From: JAEUHQ01 sp964538915
GTDB taxonomy: Bacteria; Planctomycetota; UBA1135; UBA2386
DNA: 64,000 nucleotides
Assembly (NCBI GenBank): GCA_964538915.1
Contig: CAZIFB010000014.1
Span: forward strand, 1-64,000
Direction: 5' to 3'
Shown: piece by piece, positions 42,618-50,649 of the stretch
How positions within the stretch are numbered: position 1 is the stretch's first letter
Layout of the letters: each line of letters begins with the position of its first letter
Program-made: the position numbers and the translations under genes
The notes under the pieces: generated by a model
Seen by the model: the letters and a program-made list of their open reading frames with translations, nothing else
The model's database searches: none
What the model was told of the DNA's origin: nothing

Positions 42618-43970
42618 ATGCGCGCCGTGCGCCGGCTCCCCTTTCTCGTGTTCGTCGCCCTGGCTGCGGCGCTTCCTGCGCAACAACAGCCGCAGCAACC
42701 CGACCCGACACCGGTGTCCGCGTACGACCCGCTGCGCGGCCTCGACCCCGACGGCCGCATCCCGAAGCCGCAGTACCCGAGCGACGTCCCGCACCCGGAA
42801 CGCTGGCGCTACACGCCGCCCGGGCGCATCAAACCCGGTGGCGTGCTCGACCGTTTCCTCGTGAGCAGTTTCCTCACGCCGATCGTCTTCCACGAAGAGG
42901 ACATCGGGTTCGGTGGCGGCCTCGCACTCACCGACGTCGACTTCCGCAGCCAGCGCTACCGCGAGTTCGCGAACATCGTCCTCACCTACTCGGAGGAGGG
43001 TCAGCAGGCGTACAAGATCAACTGGTCGCGCTGGCTCTCCGTGCGCGAGATGCCCGACGGCGGCGTTCTGCGCGAGGAACGCGAACGGCTCTACGGCCGG
43101 GCGGGCTACGAGAAGACGCTGACCCGCCGCTTCTTCGGCCTCGGCAGCCGCACCGAGAAGAATGCCGAGACGAGCTACACGGAGGAGACGACGACGCTCG
43201 GCTTCGGCGTGCGCACGTCGTTGCCCGACTCCGGCAGCGATTGGCTCCTGCGCGCCGATCTCCAGGGCGAACACCACGGCCTCTCGCGCGGGCGCGTCAG
43301 CGCCGTGCCGAGCACCGAGCAGATCTTCCCCGCTCTCGTCGACGACGGCGACGGCGACGACCAGCTCTGGCTGCTCCTCAACTTCGGATGGGACACGCGC
43401 GACTCGCTGCACCAGCCGTACGAAGGCAGCCGCGTCGGCACCTTCGCGAACCTCGCGTGGCAGACGGAGAACGAGTTCGGCGGCACGATCGGAGTGGACG
43501 CGCAGAAGGTGTTCGTGCTGCCGCCGCTCCTGCACCGCGGCGCCGACGGAGTCGAGGAGAACCCGCCGACCGACGTGCTCGCGATCGGCGGCTTCGTGCA
43601 GGACACCGTCGGCGACCTGCCGTACTACAGCCTGCCCACCCTCGGCGGCACGCACACGCTCCGCGGCTACATCCAGAACCGCTTCACCGACCGGGGCGCC
43701 GCCCACGCGTCGATCGAGTACCGCATCGGCCTGATCCCGCGCGGCATCACGTTCAGCGACACGATCCGCATCGAGCGCATCGGCCTCGGCTTCTTCTACG
43801 AATGCGGCACCGTGGCCGGCGGCCTCGAAGACCTGCACGACGCGAAGTTCCTCGACAGTTACGGGTTCGGCTTCCGCATCGCGTTCTCGCGCGAAGCCGT
43901 CTTCCGCGTCGACTGGGGCTACGGCGACGAAGGAACGAACTTCACGCTCGCCTTCGGCAACTCGTTCTGA
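42618..43970 (+). CDS. Omp85/D15-type outer-membrane barrel protein
   Basis: 450 residues. Signal peptide (RAVRRLPFLVFVALAAALPA-QQ), then a Pro-rich segment (about 25-75) and a beta barrel with strands such as IGFGGGLALTDVDF, LTLGFGVRTSLPDS, NFGWDTRDSLHQPYEGSRVG and LGGTHTLRGYIQNRFTDRGA. The GxxxLRGY string followed by an Arg-rich turn and the final strand ending in phenylalanine (FTLAFGNSF) are hallmarks of the bacterial surface antigen (D15/Omp85) superfamily. No POTRA domains are visible, so it is not BamA itself; it may export lipid or protein or act as a lipase-less patatin-type barrel. It is divergent from the GH172 unit. Confidence 0.82.
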   Translation: MRAVRRLPFLVFVALAAALPAQQQPQQPDPTPVSAYDPLRGLDPDGRIPKPQYPSDVPHPERWRYTPPGRIKPGGVLDRFLVSSFLTPIVFHEEDIGFGGGLALTDVDFRSQRYREFANIVLTYSEEGQQAYKINWSRWLSVREMPDGGVLREERERLYGRAGYEKTLTRRFFGLGSRTEKNAETSYTEETTTLGFGVRTSLPDSGSDWLLRADLQGEHHGLSRGRVSAVPSTEQIFPALVDDGDGDDQLWLLLNFGWDTRDSLHQPYEGSRVGTFANLAWQTENEFGGTIGVDAQKVFVLPPLLHRGADGVEENPPTDVLAIGGFVQDTVGDLPYYSLPTLGGTHTLRGYIQNRFTDRGAAHASIEYRIGLIPRGITFSDTIRIERIGLGFFYECGTVAGGLEDLHDAKFLDSYGFGFRIAFSREAVFRVDWGYGDEGTNFTLAFGNSF

Positions 43971-44004
43971 CGTCGGGCCCGTCGGAGCCCGGGACCGCCG
44001 AGGG

Positions 44005-45204
44005 TCAGCCGGTCGCTCCGCCGCTGCCCTTGTCCGCTTCCTTCTCCGCGCCCTTCTCGACAGGCTTGCCGGGTTCGTCGGCGAGGCGACGCCGCCACAA
44101 CCGCTTCACGCGCGACAGGAGGCCAAGCCGATCGAGCACGCGCCGCGCAACCCGGGTCCCGCCCGCGGTGACGCCGACGAGCGCCTTGAGACTCCGCCCG
44201 CGGAACGTCGGTGCGTACATCGCGAGCGACACCTCCTGTGCGGACTCCGTGCCGAGCATCTGCTTGTACTGCGCGTCCCCCTGACCGAAGTCGATCGCAT
44301 CGACCGCCGGGTCGTCGCACAGGTCGGCGATGACCTTGGTGAGGAGGTACCAGCCCGGCCGTGCATCACGGAACTGCGGCAGGTACGCGGTGAAGTCGGT
44401 GAAGAACGTGCCGCGCGACCGCCGTCCGTCCCAGAACGCCGCGGGGGCGCCGTCGATGTGCAGCACCCAGCAGCGGTAGGTGCCGTTCCGCAATGCCGCG
44501 TCGATCAAGGCGACCTGCTCCGGCGCGTTGAGGAACCCCGCTCCGAGACTGCGGTGGTAGCTGTGCCGTGCGACCGCGTCCATCTCGTCGACGATGCGCG
44601 CCAGGTCCTCGGGCTTCGACCAGCACTTCACCTCGGCGCGAGCGCCGAACTCCTCGAGGAACCGCTCGGGGTAGCGCTTCAGGTTGCGCCGCGTGTTCTT
44701 GCTGCACGCCGCCGCGAAGTCCGCCCACGACGCCGGGATCGCGACGCGCCAGTTCACGTCGGGCTCGGGCCGCATCCACGACGCCCCGGCAGCCATCGCC
44801 GCGGCGACGAGCGGATGGTCGATCGGGAAGTGCTCGAGGTGGAGCATCGTGCAGCCCTCGTTGCGCATCTCGCGCCTCGCCGCGGCCACGAAGGCGCGCG
44901 CACTCTCGTCGGTGGCCGGGCCGAGCCAGCCGCCGCCGTGCTTGACCGACAGCACGCGGACCCGCGGATTCGCGACGCGCCAGTAGCCGAGCTGCACGGC
45001 CGTCCTGGTCCATGCGTCCATCGCGACGACCATCGCCTTCGGCGCGGTCGCTTCGCCGTGCACGAAGGCCACGGTCTTCGTCGAGCCGCCGCCCGTGGCG
45101 ACGAGCGCCTCGCAGGCGCGCCATTCCACCGTGGGATGCGACTCCCACTGCTGCCAGAAGGAACGTGTGCGCTCGAGGTCGGGGGCGGTGCGCACGACCT
45201 TCAC
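44005..45204 (-). CDS. FemAB/BioF2-type GNAT acyltransferase
   Basis: 399 residues. Two GNAT-like lobes: the N-terminal one with KTVAFVHGEATAPKAMVVAM and WRVANPRVRVLSVKHGG, and the C-terminal one with the family strings SKNTRRNLKRYPERFL, RHSYHRSLGAGF, WVLHIDGAPAAFWDG, and AIDFGQGDAQYKQMLG (the conserved FG-x-GD/E-xYK). This double-GNAT layout is that of FemAB-like enzymes found in exopolysaccharide and peptide-modifying clusters. Acceptor unknown. The C-terminus is a Lys/Glu/Gly-rich tail. GTG 45204 has GGAAG upstream; a TTG at 45243, in frame, lies 9 bases after a TATCCT hexamer and could be the true leaderless start. Confidence 0.8.
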   Translation of the reverse strand: MKVVRTAPDLERTRSFWQQWESHPTVEWRACEALVATGGGSTKTVAFVHGEATAPKAMVVAMDAWTRTAVQLGYWRVANPRVRVLSVKHGGGWLGPATDESARAFVAAARREMRNEGCTMLHLEHFPIDHPLVAAAMAAGASWMRPEPDVNWRVAIPASWADFAAACSKNTRRNLKRYPERFLEEFGARAEVKCWSKPEDLARIVDEMDAVARHSYHRSLGAGFLNAPEQVALIDAALRNGTYRCWVLHIDGAPAAFWDGRRSRGTFFTDFTAYLPQFRDARPGWYLLTKVIADLCDDPAVDAIDFGQGDAQYKQMLGTESAQEVSLAMYAPTFRGRSLKALVGVTAGGTRVARRVLDRLGLLSRVKRLWRRRLADEPGKPVEKGAEKEADKGSGGATG

Positions 45205-45252
45205 GTGCGCTTCCGCGCTGGCTGGCGAAGCGGAGGGTTGCAAGGGCGGAGG

Positions 45253-45258
45253 AGGATA
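45253..45258 (-). promoter_or_regulatory. -10-like element of the FemAB-like gene
   Basis: TATCCT on the minus strand, 9 bases before the in-frame TTG at 45243. Confidence 0.3.
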
Positions 45259-45312
45259 CCCCTCGATGCGAGCGAAGCGAACTCGACTTGGTCGGCGCGT
45301 CGCGCCCCGTTG

Positions 45313-45318
45313 TACTCT
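45313..45318 (+). promoter_or_regulatory. -10-like element of the cytochrome gene
   Basis: TACTCT, six bases before ATG 45325. Confidence 0.45.
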
Positions 45319-45324
45319 CCGGCC

Positions 45325-46107
45325 ATGGCAGTCCCCGACGACACGTTCTCGCTGCTCGACCTGCTCGGCCGCGCGCACCCGCTGCTGCTGCACGCCCCGC
45401 TCGGATTGCTGCCCGGCATCGCGCTGCTCGAGTTCGGCTCGGCTCTCCTGCGCCGTCCAGCACCACGAGGATCGGTCCTGGCGCTCGCCGTCGCGAACGC
45501 ACTCGCCGCCGCGCTCTCCGCCGCATCGGGACTGCTGCTCGCGCGCGAGGGTTACACGGGCTCGACGCTCGGGACCCACAAGATCCTCGGCATCGCACTC
45601 GCCGCGCTGTCGCTCGTCGCGGCGCTGCTCGCGTTCCGCGAACGTCGCGCGGCGTTCCGCGTCGTCCTGCTGCTCGCTCTCGGCGTGATGGTGCCGGCGG
45701 GCCACCTCGGCGGCACGCTCACCCATGGCGACGACTTCCTGTTCCCGAAGGCGAAGAAGACGTCGTCCGCGCCCGCTGCGCCGACGGGTCCCGCGGCGCG
45801 GGCTGCGACCCCGGGAGGCGACTACGAGCGCGTCATCGCACCGTTCCTCGCCCGCACGTGCAAACAGTGCCACGGCCCCGACAAGCACAAGGGCGACCTC
45901 CGGCTCACCACGATCGAGGAGATCTTGAAGGGCGGCGAGAACGGCCCGGTGCTGGTCCCGGGCAAGCCCGACGAGAGCCCGATGCTGACGAACTGCGAGC
46001 TGCCGCTCGACCACGACGACCACATGCCGCCCGAGGAGAAGCCGCAGCCGACGAAGGAAGAACTCGCGGCACTGCGCGCGTGGATCGCCGCAGGCGCGAA
46101 GTTCTGA
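45325..46107 (+). CDS. Membrane DUF2231-like / planctomycete-type cytochrome c protein
   Basis: 260 residues. The first 140 hold four hydrophobic segments with the DUF2231 look (RAHPLLLHAPLGLLPGIALL, THKILGIALAALSLVAALLA, VLLLALGVMVPAGHLGGTLTHG). The C-terminal about 100 residues are a c-type cytochrome of the planctomycete PSCyt1 type: the haem site CKQCH near residue 179, followed by GPDKHKGDLRL, LVPGKPDESPML, HDDHMPPEEKPQPTKEE, and LRAWIAAGAKF. Such proteins sit in the inner membrane with the haem in the periplasm; their electron partners are unknown. TACTCT lies six bases before ATG and there is no ribosome-binding site. Confidence 0.88.
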   Translation: MAVPDDTFSLLDLLGRAHPLLLHAPLGLLPGIALLEFGSALLRRPAPRGSVLALAVANALAAALSAASGLLLAREGYTGSTLGTHKILGIALAALSLVAALLAFRERRAAFRVVLLLALGVMVPAGHLGGTLTHGDDFLFPKAKKTSSAPAAPTGPAARAATPGGDYERVIAPFLARTCKQCHGPDKHKGDLRLTTIEEILKGGENGPVLVPGKPDESPMLTNCELPLDHDDHMPPEEKPQPTKEELAALRAWIAAGAKF

Positions 46108-46127
46108 GGCACACGGCGCGCGGTCGC

Positions 46128-47186
46128 TCAGCGGAGGCGGAAGTCGCGGTCGCTCGTGCGCGCCGACTCGATGCGCAGCAGTTCGATCGTCGTCGTCTGA
46201 CGCAGCGCGTCGTCCACGTAGACGCGGCGGAACGGCATCTTCACGCCGTTGATCTGGCGCCAGTCCTCGAGCAGCACCCGGCGCGTCTCCTTGCTGCACG
46301 CGAGTCGGTGCACGAACTCCCGCAGCGCGCCGTTCGAGGGCTCGTAGAGGAGTTCGAAGCGGTCGCGCGGCGACGGATCGACTTCGGGCCCGACCGTGTC
46401 GTTCTCGATCGCGGGGCGACGTTCGACCGTGACGCGCGCCAACGTCTCGCCGCTGCGCACGACGTTGTCCCTTCCGACCACGACGAACGTCGTCGCGTCG
46501 CCGAAGCACCACGGCATGCGCAGGTGCAGCCCGAACAAGAGGAGGTCCTGCTGCGCGGTCTCCGTGAGGGTCGGCCACGGCATGCCGTTCCGCTCCGCGA
46601 AGACCGACGCACCCGACCTCCCGTAGACGCGGCCGTCCGGCAACTCGAGCCGATCGCGCTCCGCGAACGCGCAGTCCGCCGTGTGCGTGATCTCGCGCAC
46701 GCCGATCACCTCACCCTGCGCGCCGTAGGTCGATAGGCGCCACCATGCCTGCACCCCCGCGAGTTCGCGGAAGGCCGCCGGAGCGTGCGCGAACTGGTAG
46801 ACGTCGAGCAAGGGCGAGCCGAGCTGCGTGCCCGACACGAGCTTCGGCGCCGGTTCCGCCGGCACTTCGGCTTCCTTCACGAGAGAGCTCGACGCCGGCG
46901 GCGTCTTCGTCGCCATCTTCGTGTCACCCGTCTTCGTCTCGGCCTTCTTCGTCTCGGCCGCGGGCGCCGGCGGCGGCACGTTCGTGACCGGCGGCTCGTC
47001 CACGATCGGCCAGCCCGAACTGTCGAACTGCACCGGGTTCACGCGAACCGGCGGGCCTTCGGCGGGAGCCGGCTTCGGCGCGGGCTCCTGCTTCGCGGCG
47101 GGCTCGGCGACGGGCTTCGATCCCGGCTTCGGAGCCTGGGCGACGAGGCCGGACAACAGGCACGGAACGAGCAGTCGGGCGAGCAT
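46128..47186 (-). CDS. Secreted protein with Pro/Lys-rich linker, unknown
   Basis: 352 residues. Signal peptide MLARLLVPCLLSGLVA-QA. Residues about 20-125 are a Pro/Ala/Lys/Glu linker (PKPGSKPVAEPAAK, KKAETKTGDTKMATK). The folded part (about 130-352) contains SPLLDVYQFAHAPAAFRELA, WRLSTYGAQGEVIGVREI, FAERNGMPWPTLTE and MPFRRVYVDDALRQTTTIEL, resembling outer-membrane lipoprotein-sorting-like or DUF-type beta folds, but I cannot assign it. ATG 47186 starts the signal peptide. Divergent from the TPR lipoprotein with 73 bases between. Confidence 0.65.
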   Translation of the reverse strand: MLARLLVPCLLSGLVAQAPKPGSKPVAEPAAKQEPAPKPAPAEGPPVRVNPVQFDSSGWPIVDEPPVTNVPPPAPAAETKKAETKTGDTKMATKTPPASSSLVKEAEVPAEPAPKLVSGTQLGSPLLDVYQFAHAPAAFRELAGVQAWWRLSTYGAQGEVIGVREITHTADCAFAERDRLELPDGRVYGRSGASVFAERNGMPWPTLTETAQQDLLLFGLHLRMPWCFGDATTFVVVGRDNVVRSGETLARVTVERRPAIENDTVGPEVDPSPRDRFELLYEPSNGALREFVHRLACSKETRRVLLEDWRQINGVKMPFRRVYVDDALRQTTTIELLRIESARTSDRDFRLR

Positions 47187-47259
47187 GTCCCGGTGCCATC
47201 GGCATTCCCGCCCCCACGCATTGAGCTTCACGCCATTGAGCCCGGTCCGGGCAGCGGCA

Positions 47260-48993
47260 ATGCTGCGCCGAGTGCGCACCCCGTCGCTTCCGTTCGCCGT
47301 CGTGATCGCCGCTTGTGCGGCCGGCCCGAAGGACCAGCTCCCGCCCGGTTTCCCGACCGACGCCCCCCTCGCTGCGAGCCTGCCAGCGGGCACCGTCGTC
47401 GGAACGGCTGTCGGCGGGGACCTGCCGGACGCGCCGGAGTGGCGCGCCGCGGCCGTGTGGTGGCGAGAGGCCCTGCGCCAGTCCGCCGGGCTCGCGGTGC
47501 GCGACACCGTGCCGAAGGGCGCGGCCACGCTGCGGCTGTCGCTCGATGCGACAGCGCGAACGGCGGCCGCGTTCCTCGACCGCGCGGGCGATCCGACGGT
47601 GCTCGGCGGAGAGTCCTTCGCGGACGGTGACCTGCCCGCAGCGATCGACCGACTCGCTTGGCGCGCCCGCCTCGCCCTCGGCGAACGAGGCGCGGCGCCC
47701 GTGCCCGTGGCGCGGTGTGTGTCGCCCGAGCCGGCGGTCGCGATCGCGATCGACGACGCCGGCTCGCTGCTGCGCGACGGAGCGGTGAACGGTGCACGCA
47801 AGGCGCTGCTCGCCGCGCGGCGCGGCGACGGGGCCGCACCCGCGGTGCTCGACGGCCTCGCGTCGGTCGAGCTGATGCGCGGCGACGCGGCCGCGGCCGA
47901 GAAGCTCTGCCTCGAGGCGCTGCGCTACGAACCGCGGCTCTCGCCCACGGTCCAGCACCGTCTCGCGCGCTCGCTGCTGCTCGCCCGTTCGTCGCTCGAT
48001 CCGTCGCGGGCGCGGGAGCGCGACCGCGAGCTGCTCGCCCTCGCCGAAGCCGGACGCCGTGAACGCCCGTTCGACCTGCAGCCGCTCCTCAGCGAAGCGA
48101 TCGCCCGCGACTTCCTGGGGCAGTTCGAGACCGCGCGTCCCCTGCTCGAACGGTTGCGGGCGGAAGCCCCGGATCTCGCGATCGTGGCCTACCACCTGGG
48201 CTGGACGTGCATCGCGGCCGGCGATGGGCCGAACGCCCTCCTCCACCTCGACGACGCCGCGGTCCGCCTGCCCATGACCTGGGTCGTCGTGCCGCAGGCG
48301 ATCGCGTGCTTCGTCGCCGGCCGCGTCGACGAACTGACGGAGCGGCTCGACCGGATCGCCGACAGCCTGCGCAACGGCCGCGATCCGGTGCGGCACGAGG
48401 TGCTCCGGATGCAGGCCGCCTGTGCGATCCTGGCCGGCGACGCCGCCGAGGCGCGCCGGTTCCTCGAGGCGGACCTTCGCTGGCTGCTCGAGAACCCCGC
48501 AACGCTCGAGCAGCGTGCTGGCGAATTCGCGGAGCAGGCGGCGGTCCTCGTGCGGCTCGGCGGCGGCAAGGACCTGGCGCCCTTGCTCGCCGCGATCCAG
48601 GCGCAACACCCGTCGACCGCGGTCGCCGACGCGTGTGCCTTCGCGCAGGGCCTCGCCGACGTCGCCGTTCGCCGCGAGCGTTCCCTCGAACTCGAGAAGC
48701 GCCTCGCGCACGGCGGCGACAGCGCGTGGACGTCGCTGCTCCAGGCCTTCGGCCACGAAGTGCGCGGCGAGGTCGCGGACATGCAGGATGCGCTCGCGAG
48801 GGCGTCGCGCCTCACCGACTCGCCGATGACCCGCGCGCTGGTGGCCCGCGGCCTGCGGCGCGCCGGCCGCGCCGGGGAAGCGGACGCGCTCTGCGCCGCG
48901 ATCCGGCGCGAGCTGACGGTGATCGACCTGCGCCAGGCCATGCGGCACCCGGTCCTCGGACCCGAGCTCGCGTTCGCGTGGCGATGCGAGTGA
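47260..48993 (+). CDS. TPR-like putative lipoprotein
   Basis: 577 residues. The N-terminus RTPSLPFAVVIAACAAGPKD looks like a lipoprotein signal with a cysteine at about residue 19, though the lipobox (IAAC) is weak. From about residue 170 there are TPR-like helical pairs (RKALLAARRGDGAAPAVLDG, AEKLCLEALRYEPRLSP, RPLLERLRAEAPDLAIVAYH, AEARRFLEADLRWLLENPA). No catalytic motif. It probably sits in the periplasm and scaffolds other proteins. The function is unknown. Confidence 0.7.
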   Translation: MLRRVRTPSLPFAVVIAACAAGPKDQLPPGFPTDAPLAASLPAGTVVGTAVGGDLPDAPEWRAAAVWWREALRQSAGLAVRDTVPKGAATLRLSLDATARTAAAFLDRAGDPTVLGGESFADGDLPAAIDRLAWRARLALGERGAAPVPVARCVSPEPAVAIAIDDAGSLLRDGAVNGARKALLAARRGDGAAPAVLDGLASVELMRGDAAAAEKLCLEALRYEPRLSPTVQHRLARSLLLARSSLDPSRARERDRELLALAEAGRRERPFDLQPLLSEAIARDFLGQFETARPLLERLRAEAPDLAIVAYHLGWTCIAAGDGPNALLHLDDAAVRLPMTWVVVPQAIACFVAGRVDELTERLDRIADSLRNGRDPVRHEVLRMQAACAILAGDAAEARRFLEADLRWLLENPATLEQRAGEFAEQAAVLVRLGGGKDLAPLLAAIQAQHPSTAVADACAFAQGLADVAVRRERSLELEKRLAHGGDSAWTSLLQAFGHEVRGEVADMQDALARASRLTDSPMTRALVARGLRRAGRAGEADALCAAIRRELTVIDLRQAMRHPVLGPELAFAWRCE

Positions 48994-49006
48994 AGCGCCG
49001 CCCGGG

Positions 49007-49831
49007 CTAACCGAGGAGCAGCAGCCGGCAGCCGCCGGCTGCGCGCATGCCGGCGCGTTCGTACGCCGCCCGCGCGGGAGCATTGTGGCGGCCGACGTGC
49101 AGGCAGACACGCCCGGGAGCCGCCCGCAGGCACGCCGCGACCAGCGCCGTCGCGAGACCGCGACCCCGGTACTCGGGGAACGTGAACACGCCCTCGATCA
49201 CCGCACCGCCCGGTCCGTCGCTGCCGAAGTCGAGCTTGCACTGCGGAGCTCCGACCGCGCCAACCACTCGCGTCGACCCGTCGGCGATGCGTTCGTCGAT
49301 CGTGTCGCGCAGCCACCGGCGATCGACGTGCGCAGGGTCGATCGACAGGTCGGCGTGGTTCAGCTGCAGGGTCGCCTGGACCAGACGGTCGCGATCCGCC
49401 CGCTCCGCATTGCGCACCACCACGGCGCCGGCCGGCCCCGCGGCGTCGGCTGCCGTTCCCTCGTAGTAGACCTGGTCGCGATGCACCAGCGGCTTGCCGG
49501 CGACGCGACCCCGCAGTTCGTCGACGACGGGGGTCGGTCCCATCACGATGCGCCACGGCATGCGCTCGACGCCGATCGCTTCGACGACCGCCGCCGCGAG
49601 CGCCGCGCCGAGCTCCGCGCCGTCGTCGAGCACGACGAGGTTGCCGCGCGGACCGAACCAGCAGAGCACACGTTCGCGTTCGCCTTCGCGGACCCAGACA
49701 CCTTCGCCTTCGCCTGCCGCCAGCGCGTTGCGCACGTACACGCCGTGGGAGCCCGAACGATCGGCCATCGCCTCCGCCGCCGGATCGTCCAGGTGCAGCG
49801 GTCGGGTGGTGAAGGCTCGTCGCGTCGGCAT
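49007..49831 (-). CDS. GNAT-family N-acetyltransferase
   Basis: 274 residues. The C-terminal half is a GNAT domain: VVVRNAERADRDRLVQATLQ and the acetyl-CoA loop GVFTFPEYRGRGLATALVAA (Q/R-x-x-G-x-G/A pattern), followed by CLHVGRHNAPARAAYERAGM. The N-terminal half (about 1-130) has a second, degenerate GNAT-like lobe with VLCWFGPRGNLVVLDDGAEL, of the type seen in DUF4081-like proteins. Substrate unknown. ATG 49831 is chosen over an upstream TTG at 49840 because the -10-like GATTCT ends 8 bases before it. Confidence 0.82.
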   Translation of the reverse strand: MPTRRAFTTRPLHLDDPAAEAMADRSGSHGVYVRNALAAGEGEGVWVREGERERVLCWFGPRGNLVVLDDGAELGAALAAAVVEAIGVERMPWRIVMGPTPVVDELRGRVAGKPLVHRDQVYYEGTAADAAGPAGAVVVRNAERADRDRLVQATLQLNHADLSIDPAHVDRRWLRDTIDERIADGSTRVVGAVGAPQCKLDFGSDGPGGAVIEGVFTFPEYRGRGLATALVAACLRAAPGRVCLHVGRHNAPARAAYERAGMRAAGGCRLLLLG

Positions 49832-49839
49832 CGCGCTCA

Positions 49840-49845
49840 AGAATC
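49840..49845 (-). promoter_or_regulatory. Possible -10 element of the GNAT gene
   Basis: GATTCT on the minus strand, 8 bases before ATG 49831; weaker match (four of six) than the TANNNT sites. Confidence 0.2.
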
Positions 49846-49895
49846 CGATGGCGACGGCCGATCAGCAACAGGCCTTCTGACTCACGGAACGAGCC

Positions 49896-50231
49896 TTGGA
49901 CACCTACGACTTCCTCGCCGACCCGCGCGCCATCACCCTGCAGGCTCGCCGCGCCACCTGCGCGAGCATGCACGACGAACAATCCCACTGGCTCCCGCGG
50001 CTGCAGAAGCTCGCCGAGCCGCCCGCCCCCGACCGCGACTTCCCGGCGTTCCTGCTCGCGACACCGCACTTCGCCGATCTCGCACGCCGCATCGGCGACA
50101 CGACCGATCGACGCAAGCTCCCGGTCGCCGTCGCCGACGAGCTCGACTGGTTCCTCGAGGTCTTCCGCGACTACCTCCGGACGAGCGACGGCGAAGACGT
50201 CTTCTCACCAGACCACCGGCTGCGCGCCTGA
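49896..50231 (+). CDS. Hypothetical protein
   Basis: 111 residues, not recognised. Soluble, helical and acidic, with aromatic residues spread evenly (YDFLADPRAITLQARRAT, WLPRLQKLAEPP, LDWFLEVFRDYL). Composition fits a folded protein rather than a shadow frame. The start is TTG 49896 with GGAAC upstream; an internal ATG at residue 25 is the alternative. Convergent with the HIT gene, 25 bases apart. Confidence 0.5.
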   Translation: MDTYDFLADPRAITLQARRATCASMHDEQSHWLPRLQKLAEPPAPDRDFPAFLLATPHFADLARRIGDTTDRRKLPVAVADELDWFLEVFRDYLRTSDGEDVFSPDHRLRA

Positions 50232-50256
50232 TCCGCGCCGCCCCGGGCAGTGGCGA

Positions 50257-50649
50257 TCAATGCCCCGCGCGAAGCTTGGCGGCGATCGCCGCCATCTCCG
50301 CCTGCGGCAACGGCGGCCCGTCGAGGCCCGGCACCTGCCCCGCCGCATCCGTCGGCACGAGATGGACGTGCGCATGACGCACGACCCAGCCGATCACGCT
50401 GACGCAGACCCGCTGGCACGGCAGGCGTTCACGCATCGCGCGCCCCACCTCGTGCACGAACGACCACAGCGCGGCGTTCGCCTCCGGTGACAGGTCGAAG
50501 ACTCCGTCGATGCGTGCCACCGTGGCGACGATGACGTGGCCTGGCCGCACCGGACGTTCCGCCAGCCAGGCGACGTGCCGCGCGTCGCGCCGGACCTCGT
50601 GCACTGCGCGCAGCCGGTCGACGACGTCGGTGAAGTCGGGCGCGCTCAT
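50257..50649 (-). CDS. HIT-family hydrolase/transferase
   Basis: 130 residues, normal for the histidine triad superfamily. The catalytic triad string VVRHAHVHLVP gives H-x-H-x-H, and the earlier ERPVRPGHVIVATVARIDGV and DLSPEANAALWSFVHEVGRA match the family strand-helix order. HIT enzymes cleave nucleoside phosphoramidates or dinucleotides. It overlaps the DUF255 gene by 4 bases (ATGA) and closes the long minus-strand unit. Confidence 0.87.
   Translation of the reverse strand: MSAPDFTDVVDRLRAVHEVRRDARHVAWLAERPVRPGHVIVATVARIDGVFDLSPEANAALWSFVHEVGRAMRERLPCQRVCVSVIGWVVRHAHVHLVPTDAAGQVPGLDGPPLPQAEMAAIAAKLRAGH

Noticed and set aside
47187..47259. Repeated GCCATTGAGC-like strings between the divergent secreted-protein and TPR genes
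   Set aside because: Imperfect and short; no consistent spacing to either start, so not called as a regulatory site.
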